Shown here piece by piece: positions 36,327-46,573 of a DNA stretch of 64,000 nt. Position numbers and translations under genes: made by a program. The notes under the pieces are model-generated. The model was not told where the DNA came from and made no database searches. It saw only the letters and a program-made list of their open reading frames with translations. The DNA is taken from contig NZ_LT629787.1 in the NCBI RefSeq assembly GCF_900105655.1, forward strand, positions 1,984,001 to 2,048,000, read 5' to 3'. Origin of the DNA: Halopseudomonas salegens. GTDB taxonomy: Bacteria; Pseudomonadota; Gammaproteobacteria; Pseudomonadales; Pseudomonadaceae. Position 1 is the first letter of the stretch, and every line of letters starts with the position of its first letter.

Positions 36327-36971
36327 ATGGCCCAAGCCACCTTGCCGCCAGATACACGCCTGCTGCTGATTGACGATCACCAGATCTATCTGGATGGACT
36401 GGGACTCACCCTCAGCAACCTGGGCGAAGGCGTTATCATTGATCATGCCGGTACCGCTCGTGATGCCGAACTGCAGGTAGCCCAGCACAGTTACGACCTG
36501 ATCCTGCTGGATTTGCAGCTCCCCGACAGCAGTGGTCTCAGCCTCCTGCAACGTCTGCGTGATATTGACCCGGTTGCACCGATCGCCATTCTCACCGCCA
36601 GCAACAGCCCCAGCGACCAGGAAGCCGCCTTGCAATCCGGCGCTGCCGGGTTCATCAGCAAAACCGCCAATGGTCAGTTGCTACAGGATGCGGTAACCCG
36701 GTTACTGTTTGGTGAACAAGTCGTCATTGCCGGCGATAATCAGCCACTTGACCGGCAAAGCTGTGCGCGTGAACTGGGCGTTACCCCACGTCAACTGGAA
36801 ATCCTCGACCTGTTGGCCGAGGGCCTCCCCAACAAGGTAATCTGCCAGCGCCTGTCGCTCTCCGAAGATACGGTCAAAACCCATCTAAAGGCACTGTTTT
36901 CCACCCTCAACTGCCATAACCGAACCGAGTGCGTAGCTCAGGCCCGCCGTCTCGGCCTGGTCAGCTTCTGA
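36327..36971 (+). CDS. LuxR/NarL-family response regulator
   Basis: 214 residues from the ATG at 36327, which has a GAGGAAA site upstream. The receiver domain has DD (LLLIDDHQIY), the phospho-Asp in LILLDLQLPDSSG and Lys in FISKTA. The output is a LuxR helix-turn-helix (GVTPRQLEILDLLAEGLPNKVICQRLSLSEDTVKTHLKAL in outline). It converges with, and overlaps by 11 bp, the hybrid kinase gene, the likely partner; phosphotransfer between them is inferred. Confidence 0.94.
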   Translation: MAQATLPPDTRLLLIDDHQIYLDGLGLTLSNLGEGVIIDHAGTARDAELQVAQHSYDLILLDLQLPDSSGLSLLQRLRDIDPVAPIAILTASNSPSDQEAALQSGAAGFISKTANGQLLQDAVTRLLFGEQVVIAGDNQPLDRQSCARELGVTPRQLEILDLLAEGLPNKVICQRLSLSEDTVKTHLKALFSTLNCHNRTECVAQARRLGLVSF

Positions 36972-38751
36972 CACTGTTGCGTAGCAAGGTTTGCAAATGA
37001 CGGCGCAGGCGTGAGGGGAGAACCGGTTTATAAAGCACATGCACGTCGACCAGGCGAGCCTGTTCAGCAACTTCCTCACGGGTATCTGCAGTGACCAGTA
37101 CCGCAGGCCCGGAGAAGCGTTTGCTGGTGCGCAACTGGCGCACCAGCTCCAGGCCATTGAGCTCCCCTTCCAGCCGATAATCGGATAGCAAGACATCCGC
37201 ACCGGCAGATTCAAGGGCGATCATCACCTCCTCGGCCGACGCATAGCTGACCACCTCCAGCCCCCACTGGACCAGCAACCCCTGCATGGCCTCACGGTTG
37301 ATTTCATCATTGTCAACTACCGCAACCTTGCCCTGCAGGCCCGGCTGCAACTGTCGGGCGGTGCTGGCCGGTTGGTCTCGCCACTCGGCTTGCGGCACCT
37401 CAAACCAGAACCGTGAACCCTGACCCGGGGCCGACACCACGCCCGAAGGATAGGTCAGCAAATGCAGCAATTGGCGGCAGATGGACAGGCCCAGGCCGAC
37501 GCCTTTGTCCAGGCTTCGTGCCGGGTTCGCCAACTGGGTAAACTCCTCGAAAATACGCAGCTGATCGGCTTCAGTCATGCCACAGCCATCGTCCGCAATC
37601 GCCAGGCGCAGCCGGTCATCGGCACGACTGACTTCGACGCGCACTTCAGTCGCGCGGGCATGCACCAGAGCATTATTGAGAAAGTTGCGTACCAGCCGCT
37701 CCAGCAGTACCGGGTCACTCTGCACGGCCACCCGTGGCGGGCACAGCAGTTGCAACTCCACACCTTTAGCCCGGGCACTGGACTCCATGCTGGCCAACAA
37801 GCGACTCAGCCAGGGGTGCAGGTTGATACTCTGTAACTGAGGCTGGACCATACCCACACTCAGACGCGAAATATCCAGCAAGGCATTGAGCATATCCTGC
37901 AAGACATGGGCCGAATCCGCCAGACGCTTGAGCGTTTTGCGGGTTTCCATATCCGTGATGCGACCGTCAAGGTTTTCGATAAACAGCGTCATCGCGTGCA
38001 GCGGCTGGCGCAAATCATGACTGGAGGTAGCCAAAAAACGGGTTTTGCTCTGACTTTCGCGTTCCGCCCGACGCTGGGCTGCCTGCATCAGCCCTTCATT
38101 GAGAAAGCCGTAGCGCAGCATATATTCGTACAGGTAAGCACCAAAGGTCCCGATTACCGTAAAGCAGCTGAGATAGAGTCCATTGGCAAAAATTACGCTA
38201 CGCGGTGCGCCAGCAGCGTACTCGGCCAGCAAATAGACGGCGACAATGATCCAGGAGCCCAGAACCGCATGCCGGGTCGGCAGGCCCAGCAAAAAAAAAC
38301 CCGCCAGCAGCACCAGATACAGCCCTTCATGCGTGACTGCCACCGGCAAATCAACCTGCCGCGCAGCCACAATCACCAGCGCAACCATCAAGCCACTGAG
38401 GGTATAACCCAGAATAGACACAGCGAATGCCTGGTCTGGCGCCACCTTGGCAGGTCGGCCGGAATACCAGATCGCCCAACCAACCACCAGAAGTACTGCC
38501 ATACGCGCAGGAATGGTGACCTGATACAGTTCTACCGTCAGATAAGCCCAGTCCAGCAGCATGAACAACAACATGAACGTGAACGCACAGACGGCAACCA
38601 CAAAGGCTCTGTTGGCCAGGCGCACATGCATGTACCCGGCGAAGTCTTCTTCCAGTTCGGCATTGAAGCGCAAACGCCGAAGGCCACTGCGCTGAGCGAG
38701 CAAAGTCGGCTCATCCAGCATGCTCATGGCCTGACTGTCCAGGTTGGACAT
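36961..38751 (-). CDS. Hybrid sensor histidine kinase with membrane N-terminus
   Basis: 596 residues. Six or seven hydrophobic helices (about 45-220) form the input region, without a recognisable extracytoplasmic ligand domain. A HisKA domain with H-box SSHDLRQPLHAM, an ATPase domain (NALVHAR, DDGCGMT, GVGLGLSICRQLL) and a C-terminal receiver with phospho-Asp in VLLSDYRLEGE follow. The order is like the NahK/ErcS' group of Pseudomonas kinases. The signal is unknown. It converges with the LuxR-type regulator, its likely partner. Confidence 0.93.
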   Translation of the reverse strand: MSNLDSQAMSMLDEPTLLAQRSGLRRLRFNAELEEDFAGYMHVRLANRAFVVAVCAFTFMLLFMLLDWAYLTVELYQVTIPARMAVLLVVGWAIWYSGRPAKVAPDQAFAVSILGYTLSGLMVALVIVAARQVDLPVAVTHEGLYLVLLAGFFLLGLPTRHAVLGSWIIVAVYLLAEYAAGAPRSVIFANGLYLSCFTVIGTFGAYLYEYMLRYGFLNEGLMQAAQRRAERESQSKTRFLATSSHDLRQPLHAMTLFIENLDGRITDMETRKTLKRLADSAHVLQDMLNALLDISRLSVGMVQPQLQSINLHPWLSRLLASMESSARAKGVELQLLCPPRVAVQSDPVLLERLVRNFLNNALVHARATEVRVEVSRADDRLRLAIADDGCGMTEADQLRIFEEFTQLANPARSLDKGVGLGLSICRQLLHLLTYPSGVVSAPGQGSRFWFEVPQAEWRDQPASTARQLQPGLQGKVAVVDNDEINREAMQGLLVQWGLEVVSYASAEEVMIALESAGADVLLSDYRLEGELNGLELVRQLRTSKRFSGPAVLVTADTREEVAEQARLVDVHVLYKPVLPSRLRRHLQTLLRNSVRS

Positions 38752-38793
38752 AGCAACTCCCGTGAGTTTCTTGTTATTTTCCGGTGACAGGCA

Positions 38794-40320
38794 TCAACTG
38801 TCAGCTGGCGCGTTTTCCTGCATCCATTCAGCGACCCTGGCCTGCTCAACGGCATTCAGATGCAAGCCCAGCTTGCTGCGTCGCCATAATACATCGTCAA
38901 CGCTCTGCGCCCATTCATCCCGACACAGATAACCCAACTCGGCTGCCGTCAATCCCGCCCCGAACATCTCGCCGAGATCCGCAGCACTGCGCGCCTCGGC
39001 CAGAAAACGCCAGCATAGCCGTCCATAACTGCGGACAAATCGCCGCCGCTGTGCCTGAGTCAACCAGGGAAAAGCCTCTTCCAGCTCTTGCTCAAGGGCC
39101 AGAGGACTTGCAAAATCACCACCGGGCAAGGGCTGCTTCGCCGTCCAGGCTGGCCCCATCTGGCCGAACCAGGGTTGCAGGTGCGCCAGGGCGGATTCAG
39201 CCAGGCGGCGATAGGTAGTCAACTTCCCCCCGAACACGCTGAGCAATGGCGGCTGGTCAGGCTGGCCCTGTACAGAGAGCGTGTAATCGCGCGTTACCGC
39301 GGCCGGGTTACTGTCATCGTCATCCAGCAAGGGGCGCACCCCCGCATAGCTATGCTGAATCTGTTGCCGGTCTACCGTCTGGCGAAAGTAATGTCCGATA
39401 ACCGCCAACAGGTAATCTTCCTCGTCACGAGTCGGCTTGACCTCTGCCGGATCGCCGCGATAATCCCGGTCAGTCGTACCGACCAGAGTGAAATCATCCT
39501 CATAGGGCAACACAAAGACAATGCGTTGATCGACATTCTGCAGTATGTAGGCCTGGTCACCTGCATACAGACGCGGCAATACGATATGACTACCCTGAAC
39601 CAGACGCAGCGCATGCGGGCTGGGCAAGTCGAGGGCATCTTCAATGACCTTGGCGGCCCAGGGCCCGGCAGCGTTTACCAGCCCCCGCGCTCGAACCTCT
39701 CTGAGCCCGGAGGCGGTTTGCAGGGTTACCTGCCACCAGGCCCCTTCACGCCGCGCAGCAATACACCGGGTCCGAGGCAAAATACTGGCGCCTACAGCAT
39801 GCGCCTGCATGGCATTGAGCACGACCAGACGGGCATCATCGACCCAGCAGTCTGAATACTCGAAAGCGCGCAGCAGGTCTGGCCGTAACGGGTTGTCTTC
39901 AGCCAGTTTTACCGCCCGCGAGCCAGGCAAACGCACGCGCTGACCCAAGTGGTCATAGATAAACAGGCCTGCACGCAGCATCCACCATGGCCGCAAGTGC
40001 CGCTCATGGGGCAGCACAAAGCGCAACGGCCAGATAATATGCGGAGCCTTGGCCAGCAATATCTCGCGCTCCCCGAGCGCCTCGCGCACCAGACGGAAAG
40101 CGAAGTGCTCCAGATAACGCAACCCACCATGAATCAGCTTGCTGCTGGCCGAAGAGGTATGCGCCGCCAGGTCATCCTGCTCGCAGAGTAATACTGAAAG
40201 CCCTCGCCCAGCCGCATCATTGGCAATGCCCACCCCGTTGATGCCACCACCGATGACCAGCAGATCACAGGTATCCGGATCGCTATGCATCGATGCAGCC
40301 AAAAGCTGTGACTGTTGCAT
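38794..40320 (-). CDS. glpD: Aerobic glycerol-3-phosphate dehydrogenase
   Basis: FAD enzyme of the inner membrane face that oxidises glycerol-3-phosphate to dihydroxyacetone phosphate and feeds quinones. 508 residues; I chose the ATG at 40320. Seen: the FAD-binding LLVIGGGINGVGIANDAAGRG, SSASSKLIHGGLRYLEHF and a C-terminal helical domain. It is divergent from glpK across 136 bp, so glycerol use is controlled from one region. No GlpR operator was recognised with confidence. Confidence 0.97.
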   Translation of the reverse strand: MQQSQLLAASMHSDPDTCDLLVIGGGINGVGIANDAAGRGLSVLLCEQDDLAAHTSSASSKLIHGGLRYLEHFAFRLVREALGEREILLAKAPHIIWPLRFVLPHERHLRPWWMLRAGLFIYDHLGQRVRLPGSRAVKLAEDNPLRPDLLRAFEYSDCWVDDARLVVLNAMQAHAVGASILPRTRCIAARREGAWWQVTLQTASGLREVRARGLVNAAGPWAAKVIEDALDLPSPHALRLVQGSHIVLPRLYAGDQAYILQNVDQRIVFVLPYEDDFTLVGTTDRDYRGDPAEVKPTRDEEDYLLAVIGHYFRQTVDRQQIQHSYAGVRPLLDDDDSNPAAVTRDYTLSVQGQPDQPPLLSVFGGKLTTYRRLAESALAHLQPWFGQMGPAWTAKQPLPGGDFASPLALEQELEEAFPWLTQAQRRRFVRSYGRLCWRFLAEARSAADLGEMFGAGLTAAELGYLCRDEWAQSVDDVLWRRSKLGLHLNAVEQARVAEWMQENAPADS

Positions 40321-40456
40321 GTATTCCCCCACTTGACCCAGCCGGAAAAAGCCTCATGCCCCTTGGCCTGTTCGACTCGGGCGTTTAACCTGTTGCCTGG
40401 CACTCACTTGCGGCTTGAACTCCACAATAACAGCAAAACAACAGGATACCGACACC

Positions 40457-41941
40457 ATGGCCACGCATCTTCTTGCTATAGACCAGGGCACCACCAGCAG
40501 CCGCGCCATTCTGTTTGATGCCGCTGGTACCCCCCTGGGCAGTGCGCAAGAGGAATTTAGTCAGTACTTTCCCTGCGATGGCTGGGTTGAACACGATGCC
40601 GAAGAAATCTGGCAAAGCACTCTGAGCGTTTGCCGGCAACTGCTTGCCGAACAGAACATGCACGCAAGCGACATCCGCGCCATCGGGATTACCAATCAAC
40701 GTGAAACCACCTTGCTGTGGGACGCCGACAGCGGGGAGCTGCTGCACCGCGCCATCGTCTGGCAGGACCGACGCACGGCAGACTACTGCGCCGAGCTGAA
40801 ACAGGCCGGGCATGAACCCATGGTCAGCAATAAAACCGGTCTGCTGATAGATCCCTATTTTTCCGCGACCAAGCTGCGCTGGTTGCTGGAACACATACCA
40901 GAGGCCAGAGCCAAAGCCGAACAGGGAAAGTTGCGATTTGGTACCGTCGACAGCTTTCTGCTCTGGCGGCTGACCGGTGGCAAGGTTCACCGTACCGATG
41001 CCACCAACGCCTCGCGCACCATGCTGTTCAATATCCACACCCAAAGCTGGGATCAGGACCTGCTTGAATTATTCGACATTCCCGCCAGCCTGCTCCCCGA
41101 GGTAATGGATACCGCTGCCGACTTTGGCCACACCGAGGCAGGTTTGTTTGGCGCAGAAATCCCCATCACCGCGATGGCCGGTGATCAGCAAGCCGCTCTG
41201 ATTGGCCAGGCCTGTTTCCAGCCGGGCATGGTCAAGAGCACCTACGGCACCGGCTGTTTTATGATCATGAATACCGGTGACCAGCCGATTCGTTCGAACA
41301 ATCGCTTGCTGACGACAGTCGGCTATCGCCTGCAAGGTCAGGTAACCTTTGCTCTTGAAGGGAGCATTTTCGTTGCCGGGGCGGCAATCCAGTGGCTGCG
41401 CGACGGCCTGAAGCTGATTCAGCACGCCGGTGAGACCGAAGCCATGGCCGAGCAGACCGGGCATGATTGCGGCGTCTATCTGGTACCTGCTTTCACTGGC
41501 CTGGGTGCACCCTACTGGGACCCCAAGGCGCGTGGAGCCATTTTTGGCCTGACCCGGGATACCGGCATTGCTGAAATCGTCACCGCCGGGCTGCAATCGG
41601 TCTGCTTCCAGTCCCGTGATTTGCTGGATGCCATGCAAGCTGACGGAGCTATCAGCACCTCGGCATTACGAGTGGATGGCGGCATGGTGGTCAATAACTG
41701 GGTCGTGCAGTCCCTGGCTAACATCCTTGGCGTACCGGTTGAACGCCCGCAAGTCACTGAGACAACGGCACTTGGCGTGGCTTATCTGGCCGGACTGCAC
41801 AGTGGGCTGTTCGCCAGCCTGGAGGAGATAGCCGCGCATTGGCATTGCCAGCGCAACTTCAAACCGGATATGCCGGAAGACCAGCGCAATCAGCTCTATC
41901 AGGGCTGGCAGGATGCAGTGCGGCGTGTACGCGAGGGCTGA
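40457..41941 (+). CDS. glpK: Glycerol kinase
   Basis: Makes glycerol-3-phosphate from glycerol and ATP. 494 residues from the ATG at 40457, with AGGATA upstream. FGGY-family signatures are present: [28 protein letters not shown], the [12 protein letters not shown] region and [21 protein letters not shown]. The neighbouring glpD takes the product. No glpF or glpR gene is in the window. Confidence 0.98.
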   Translation: MATHLLAIDQGTTSSRAILFDAAGTPLGSAQEEFSQYFPCDGWVEHDAEEIWQSTLSVCRQLLAEQNMHASDIRAIGITNQRETTLLWDADSGELLHRAIVWQDRRTADYCAELKQAGHEPMVSNKTGLLIDPYFSATKLRWLLEHIPEARAKAEQGKLRFGTVDSFLLWRLTGGKVHRTDATNASRTMLFNIHTQSWDQDLLELFDIPASLLPEVMDTAADFGHTEAGLFGAEIPITAMAGDQQAALIGQACFQPGMVKSTYGTGCFMIMNTGDQPIRSNNRLLTTVGYRLQGQVTFALEGSIFVAGAAIQWLRDGLKLIQHAGETEAMAEQTGHDCGVYLVPAFTGLGAPYWDPKARGAIFGLTRDTGIAEIVTAGLQSVCFQSRDLLDAMQADGAISTSALRVDGGMVVNNWVVQSLANILGVPVERPQVTETTALGVAYLAGLHSGLFASLEEIAAHWHCQRNFKPDMPEDQRNQLYQGWQDAVRRVREG

Positions 41942-41950
41942 CACAGCCCG

Positions 41951-42364
41951 TCAGAGATCGATTCGCCCGCGCAGCTGCTTCCTCTGGCCGTGACGAGTCT
42001 TGGCATCCAGCCGGCGCTTCTTCGCTGCCCGCCCCGGTTTGGTTGGTCGCCGCGGCTTGACCTCAACGAGCACACTGTTGATCAACTCGACCAGACGCCT
42101 TATGGCATCTTCGCGATTCTGCTCCTGGGTGCGGTATTGCTGCGCCTTGATCACCACCACTCCATCCTTGGTGATACGTTTGTCATTCAGCGCCAGCAGG
42201 CGTTCCCGGCAAATGTCCGGCAGGCTGCTTCGGTTGATGTCAAAGCGCAAATGGATAGCGCTGGATACCTTGTTGACGTTCTGCCCGCCAGCACCCTGGG
42301 CTCGAATCGGCAGGCACTCGAAGTCCGCTTCATCCAGTTGCAGATTTTTGTCCAGTTCGATCAT
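41951..42364 (-). CDS. arfB: Ribosome rescue hydrolase ArfB (YaeJ)
   Basis: Releases stalled ribosomes by hydrolysing peptidyl-tRNA. 137 residues from the ATG at 42364. The catalytic GGQ motif is in RAQGAGGQNVNK. The C-terminal tail is basic (KPGRAAKKRRLDAKTRHGQRKQ in outline), the part that enters the empty mRNA channel. It converges with glpK, whose stop codon is 9 bp away. The order is not diagnostic. Confidence 0.95.
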   Translation of the reverse strand: MIELDKNLQLDEADFECLPIRAQGAGGQNVNKVSSAIHLRFDINRSSLPDICRERLLALNDKRITKDGVVVIKAQQYRTQEQNREDAIRRLVELINSVLVEVKPRRPTKPGRAAKKRRLDAKTRHGQRKQLRGRIDL

Positions 42365-42424
42365 TCGCTGCTCTTCAGACGACGACAGAGTATGCTGATA
42401 CCTTAACATTGATCATGGCTCGGC

Positions 42425-43324
42425 ATGGATATTCGACAACTGCAGTTTCTTATCGCGCTGGATGACACCCGCCACTTTGGCCAGGCGGCTGAACGCTGCC
42501 ATGTGACTCAACCAACGTTGTCCATGCGCTTGCGCCAACTCGAAGAACAGCTTGGGCTGACCCTGGTACAGCGCGACCAACGCTTTCATGATTTCACCCC
42601 TGAAGGCAAGCGCATCCTCGCCTGGGCCCGCAGCCTGATGCGTGCACACGACGGTTTGCTGGCCGAAGCCGCAGCCTGTCGTGGTCAGTTGATCGGTACG
42701 CTGCGCCTCGGCATGGTACCCCTTGCGGGGTTCAATCCGGCCCGCCTTTTGGCTTTGTGGCGTCAGGAGTATCCGGAGCTGAGCCTGCAACTGACCACTC
42801 TGAGCAGTGAACAGATTCTTGAACAGCTGGCCAGCAACCAGCTCGACCTCGGCCTCGGCTATCTGAATAAAATCGATCCGGCCAGTTTTGCCAGCCTGAC
42901 GCTGGCGATGCCAACCATGGGCCTGCTCTTCGCTCCGGCCCATGTCAGCCCACCCAGCGATTCACCCAACTGGCAGGAAGTAGCCAGATTGCCCCTTGGC
43001 TTGTTGTCCAGTGGCATGCATTTTCGTCAGGCGGTTGAACAAGCCCTGCGCAGCCGAGGTTTGCGCGCAAATCTGGTGATCGAAAGTGATGCCGTCCAGC
43101 AATTACTGCACAGCGTGCGTTACGGACTCTGCTGCAGCGTCATCCCTTACGATGCGGATCTGTTGGCAAGCAATCCCGACCTGAACTGGATCGCCATCGC
43201 CGAAAGCAGCAACCTGGCGCCCATCGGCTTGTTGATCAGGCGGCAGAAACCCACCAGCGTTATTGCCCAGACGTGTTTCAACGCCGCCAAACCACTGGAA
43301 ATGGTGCAACCAGACGGGCCATAG
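42425..43324 (+). CDS. LysR-family regulator next to the formate-dehydrogenase-like genes
   Basis: 299 residues. The N-terminal helix-turn-helix (MDIRQLQFLIALDDTRHFGQAAERCHVTQPTLSMRLRQLE in outline) is typical, followed by a substrate-binding domain (TLRLGMVPLAG...). It lies 94 bp before fdhD on the same strand and may control fdhD and the oxidoreductase gene. The OxyR-like cysteine pair is not evident; the inducer is unknown. Confidence 0.92.
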   Translation: MDIRQLQFLIALDDTRHFGQAAERCHVTQPTLSMRLRQLEEQLGLTLVQRDQRFHDFTPEGKRILAWARSLMRAHDGLLAEAAACRGQLIGTLRLGMVPLAGFNPARLLALWRQEYPELSLQLTTLSSEQILEQLASNQLDLGLGYLNKIDPASFASLTLAMPTMGLLFAPAHVSPPSDSPNWQEVARLPLGLLSSGMHFRQAVEQALRSRGLRANLVIESDAVQQLLHSVRYGLCCSVIPYDADLLASNPDLNWIAIAESSNLAPIGLLIRRQKPTSVIAQTCFNAAKPLEMVQPDGP

Positions 43325-43418
43325 ACCACCTTGATCAGCCCATCAGCAGCAGCAATTGGACGACGCCCGAGGCAACCCCTAGGCTGATCGGAAGAATCTG
43401 CCTGCCAGCGAGTCAGTC

Positions 43419-44213
43419 ATGCCCAGACCCGAACCTGTCCCACCTTTCAGCTACCAGACACTGCACACTCCGGCACAACTGCATGATGCCTGTCTTGCCG
43501 ATGAAGTCGCCGTGGCGATCAACTACAACGACCTGAATCACGCTGTCATGATGGCCAGCCCTGATGATCTGCACGATTTTGCGATCGGTTTCAGCCTGGG
43601 GCAGGGCATTATCGAGCAGCCCTGCGAACTTCTGGATATTACCATCCAGCATGCGGGCGATCACTGCCAGCTCGATCTGGAGCTGAGCAGCCGGCGCCTG
43701 TGGCAGCTCAAGCGCCAGCGTCGCCAGCTTGCCGGTACCGCGGGCTGTGGCCTGTGTGGCAACAGCGCGCTGGAACAGGCCCTGCCACAGCTGCAACCCG
43801 GGCCAAGCCGCCCCCTGCCCCGACCCGAACATCTGGCCGGGCTGCGCCAGCGACTGGCCGCACGACAAGTCCGCGCTCGGCAATCCGGGGCCATGCATGC
43901 GGCCGGGTATATCGACGCCCAGGGCGAGTTGCGCGTGTGTCGGGAAGACATCGGCCGGCACAACGCCCTGGACAAACTCATTGGTGCACTGGCGTTGGCG
44001 CGCTTGCCTGCAACCGAGGGTTTCGCCATCGTCACCAGCCGCTGCAGCCTGGAACTGGTGCACAAGGCCGTTCGTGCCGGTTTGCCGACGCTGGTCTCCC
44101 TGGCTGCGCCCAGCCAACTCAGCGTACGCTGGGCCAGCGCTCTGGGCCTGAACCTGATTCATCTGTCGCAGCGCGCCGGCCCACGCGTGTATCGAATGGA
44201 GCCGGTCTTGTGA
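43419..44213 (+). CDS. fdhD: Formate dehydrogenase accessory sulfurtransferase FdhD
   Basis: Transfers sulfur to the molybdenum cofactor before it is inserted into formate dehydrogenase-type enzymes. 264 residues. The catalytic cysteine motif is in GTAGCGLCGNSALE, and the central EDIGRHNALDKLIG and C-terminal SRCSLELVHKAVRAG motifs are typical. The end overlaps the following gene by 4 bp (GTGA), so the product is made together with its probable client enzyme. Confidence 0.96.
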   Translation: MPRPEPVPPFSYQTLHTPAQLHDACLADEVAVAINYNDLNHAVMMASPDDLHDFAIGFSLGQGIIEQPCELLDITIQHAGDHCQLDLELSSRRLWQLKRQRRQLAGTAGCGLCGNSALEQALPQLQPGPSRPLPRPEHLAGLRQRLAARQVRARQSGAMHAAGYIDAQGELRVCREDIGRHNALDKLIGALALARLPATEGFAIVTSRCSLELVHKAVRAGLPTLVSLAAPSQLSVRWASALGLNLIHLSQRAGPRVYRMEPVL

Positions 44214-46549
44214 GTAAAACACCCCTGTACAAGCCCTACCCTGGCCCAGCCGCTGGCTGGGGCGCGCTGCGCAGCGTGACTCAAGCCTGGATGAACAGTC
44301 GCCAACCGTTGAAAAACCTGCGCGCCATGCTGCGCACCAACCAGCATGGCGGCTTTGATTGCCCCGGTTGCGCCTGGGGTGATGACCCCGCCGCCGGCAG
44401 AATAAACTTCTGTGAAAACGGCGCCAAGGCGGTCAACTGGGAAGCGACCCGAAGAGCAGTGGATGCCGACTTTTTTGCCCGTTACAGCGTAGAACAATTG
44501 CGCGCGCAGTCAGACTACTGGCTGGAATACCAGGGCCGACTGACCCGGCCGATGATTCTTCGCCCGGGTGACAGCCACTACCGACCCATCGAATGGAGTC
44601 AGGCCTTCGCGTTGATCGGCAATCAACTACGCCAATTGCCCGATCCACGACGGGCCGAGTTCTATACCTCTGGGCGTGCCAGCAACGAAGCGGCCTTTCT
44701 CTATCAACTCATGGTCCGTGCTCTGGGCAGCAACAATTTCCCCGATTGTTCAAATATGTGCCACGAAGCCAGCGGTGTGGCACTGAACCGTCACCTGGGC
44801 AACGGTAAAGGCAGCGTGACCCTGGATGATTTCGCTTATGCAGACGCCATTTTTCTGTTCGGTCAGAACCCCGGCAGCAATCATCCGCGCATGCTTGAAC
44901 CTCTCAGTCAGGCCGTGCGCCGCGGTGCACAGGTGGTCTGCTTCAATCCATTGCGCGAGCGTGGGCTGGAACGTTTCCAGCACCCACAGAGTCCACGTCA
45001 GATGCTGGGAAATAACTCAGACCCCACACACAGCGCGTATTTTCGCCCCCACCTGGGTGGCGATCTGGCAGCACTGCGCGGCATGGCCAAGATGCTCTGG
45101 CAGTGGGAACAAGAGGCGCAGGCAAATGGCAAGCCAGCCGTATTCGATCATGCGTTCCTGCAAGCCAACAGCCTGGATCTGACACCCTACCTGGCACTTC
45201 TCGATGCAACACCCTGGGACACCATTTGCGAGCAATCCGGCCTGACTCTGGCAGAGCTGGAACGGGCAGCACGCATCTATGCCGCATCCGAGCGCGTTAT
45301 TATTTGCTGGGCCATGGGTATTACCCAGCATCACCACTCGGTGGCCACCATCGGCGAAATCGTCAATTTGCAGCTGTTGCGCGGCAACCTTGGTCGCCCC
45401 GGGGCCGGTGTGTGTCCGGTGCGAGGTCACAGCAATGTGCAGGGCGACCGTACCATGGGCATCAATGAGCGCCCGGGCCAAGCCTTCCTTGACGCCCTGG
45501 AGCAACACCTTGATTTTCATCCACCGCAGGAACCGGGTCACAACACGGTAACCGCCCTGCAGGCCATGCTCGCGGGAGAAGTCGACGTATTCATCGGCCT
45601 CGGCGGTAATTTTGCCCAGGCAACACCGGACAGCCAGCAAGCCCATCAGGCCTTGCGCAACTGCCAACTCACCGTGCAGATCAGCACCAAACTGAATCGC
45701 AGTCACCTGACACCGGGGCAAACGGCTCTGATTCTGCCTTGCCTGGGCCGCACCGACATTGATCATCAGGCCAGCGGCGCGCAAGCGGTGACGGTAGAAG
45801 ATTCATTCAGCATGATCCATGCCTCGTACGGACAACTGCCTCCGCTCTCAACGGAGATGCGCTCGGAGCCGGCCATTATCGCCGGTATCGCACAGGCAGC
45901 CCTGGGCAACTGGCCGGTCAACTGGTCTGAGCTGGTGGCCGATTATGACCGGATTCGCGACCTGATCGCTGCCTGCATTCCCGGCTTCACTGACTTCAAT
46001 CAGCGCCTGCAACCCCCCGGCGGTTTTCATTTACCGAATCCAGTCAACCGGCATCAATGGCAAACCCCCTCCGGTCGTGCCGAATTCAGCCTCCATCCAC
46101 TACCGGCCAGCCATCTTCCCGCGTCCGTACTCAACAGTGGTCAGCAACCCGAGTTGATTCTGCAAAGCCTGCGCTCGCACGACCAATACAACACCACCAT
46201 CTATGGTCTGCATGATCGCTATCGCGGCGTCAGCGGGCACCGTCAGGTACTCTTCATCAATGCTCTGGATCGTGAACGTCTCGGCTGGCCACCCGGTGCC
46301 AGGGTTGATATCGAGTCACTCTGGGACGACGCAATCGAGCGTCGCGTTCCGGGCTTCAGCCTGATTGATTTCGACATACCGCTCGGGCAGGCGGCGGCAT
46401 ATTACCCGGAAATCAATCCGTTGCTCCCCCTGGCCAGCTACGGCGCTGAGAGCTTCACCCCAACGGCAAAATTTATCGCCATTCGGCTGCGCCCGAATAC
46501 TGCCAGCAATCCTCCACTGTCTGTGTCAGGTGCTATTATCAATCTATAG
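44210..46549 (+). CDS. YdeP/FdhF-family molybdopterin oxidoreductase
   Basis: Cytoplasmic molybdenum enzyme of 779 residues from a GTG start at 44210. The frame is open further upstream into fdhD, but those residues are the shadow of fdhD. The alpha-subunit family signature GGFDCPGCAWGDDP is present, and the metal-ligand region NNFPDCSNMCHEASG has a Cys. Molybdopterin-binding segments (FGQNPGSNHPRML, LLRGNLGRPGAGVCPVRGHSNVQGDRTMG) are intact. It matches the YdeP family rather than true formate dehydrogenase, so the substrate is not settled. fdhD directly upstream shows it needs a sulfurated cofactor. Confidence 0.93.
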   Translation: MSKTPLYKPYPGPAAGWGALRSVTQAWMNSRQPLKNLRAMLRTNQHGGFDCPGCAWGDDPAAGRINFCENGAKAVNWEATRRAVDADFFARYSVEQLRAQSDYWLEYQGRLTRPMILRPGDSHYRPIEWSQAFALIGNQLRQLPDPRRAEFYTSGRASNEAAFLYQLMVRALGSNNFPDCSNMCHEASGVALNRHLGNGKGSVTLDDFAYADAIFLFGQNPGSNHPRMLEPLSQAVRRGAQVVCFNPLRERGLERFQHPQSPRQMLGNNSDPTHSAYFRPHLGGDLAALRGMAKMLWQWEQEAQANGKPAVFDHAFLQANSLDLTPYLALLDATPWDTICEQSGLTLAELERAARIYAASERVIICWAMGITQHHHSVATIGEIVNLQLLRGNLGRPGAGVCPVRGHSNVQGDRTMGINERPGQAFLDALEQHLDFHPPQEPGHNTVTALQAMLAGEVDVFIGLGGNFAQATPDSQQAHQALRNCQLTVQISTKLNRSHLTPGQTALILPCLGRTDIDHQASGAQAVTVEDSFSMIHASYGQLPPLSTEMRSEPAIIAGIAQAALGNWPVNWSELVADYDRIRDLIAACIPGFTDFNQRLQPPGGFHLPNPVNRHQWQTPSGRAEFSLHPLPASHLPASVLNSGQQPELILQSLRSHDQYNTTIYGLHDRYRGVSGHRQVLFINALDRERLGWPPGARVDIESLWDDAIERRVPGFSLIDFDIPLGQAAAYYPEINPLLPLASYGAESFTPTAKFIAIRLRPNTASNPPLSVSGAIINL

Positions 46550-46573
46550 CCGCCAGCCAGAGTGAACAGACTC

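Noticed and set aside
36327..38751. Regulator-kinase pair as a proven two-component system
   Set aside because: They converge and overlap, which suggests pairing, but no sequence feature proves that one phosphorylates the other.
43700..44209. Possible N-terminal extension of the molybdoenzyme into fdhD
   Set aside because: The extra residues are the shifted frame of fdhD. The family start at the GTG (44210) gives the known N-terminus and a 4-bp overlap.
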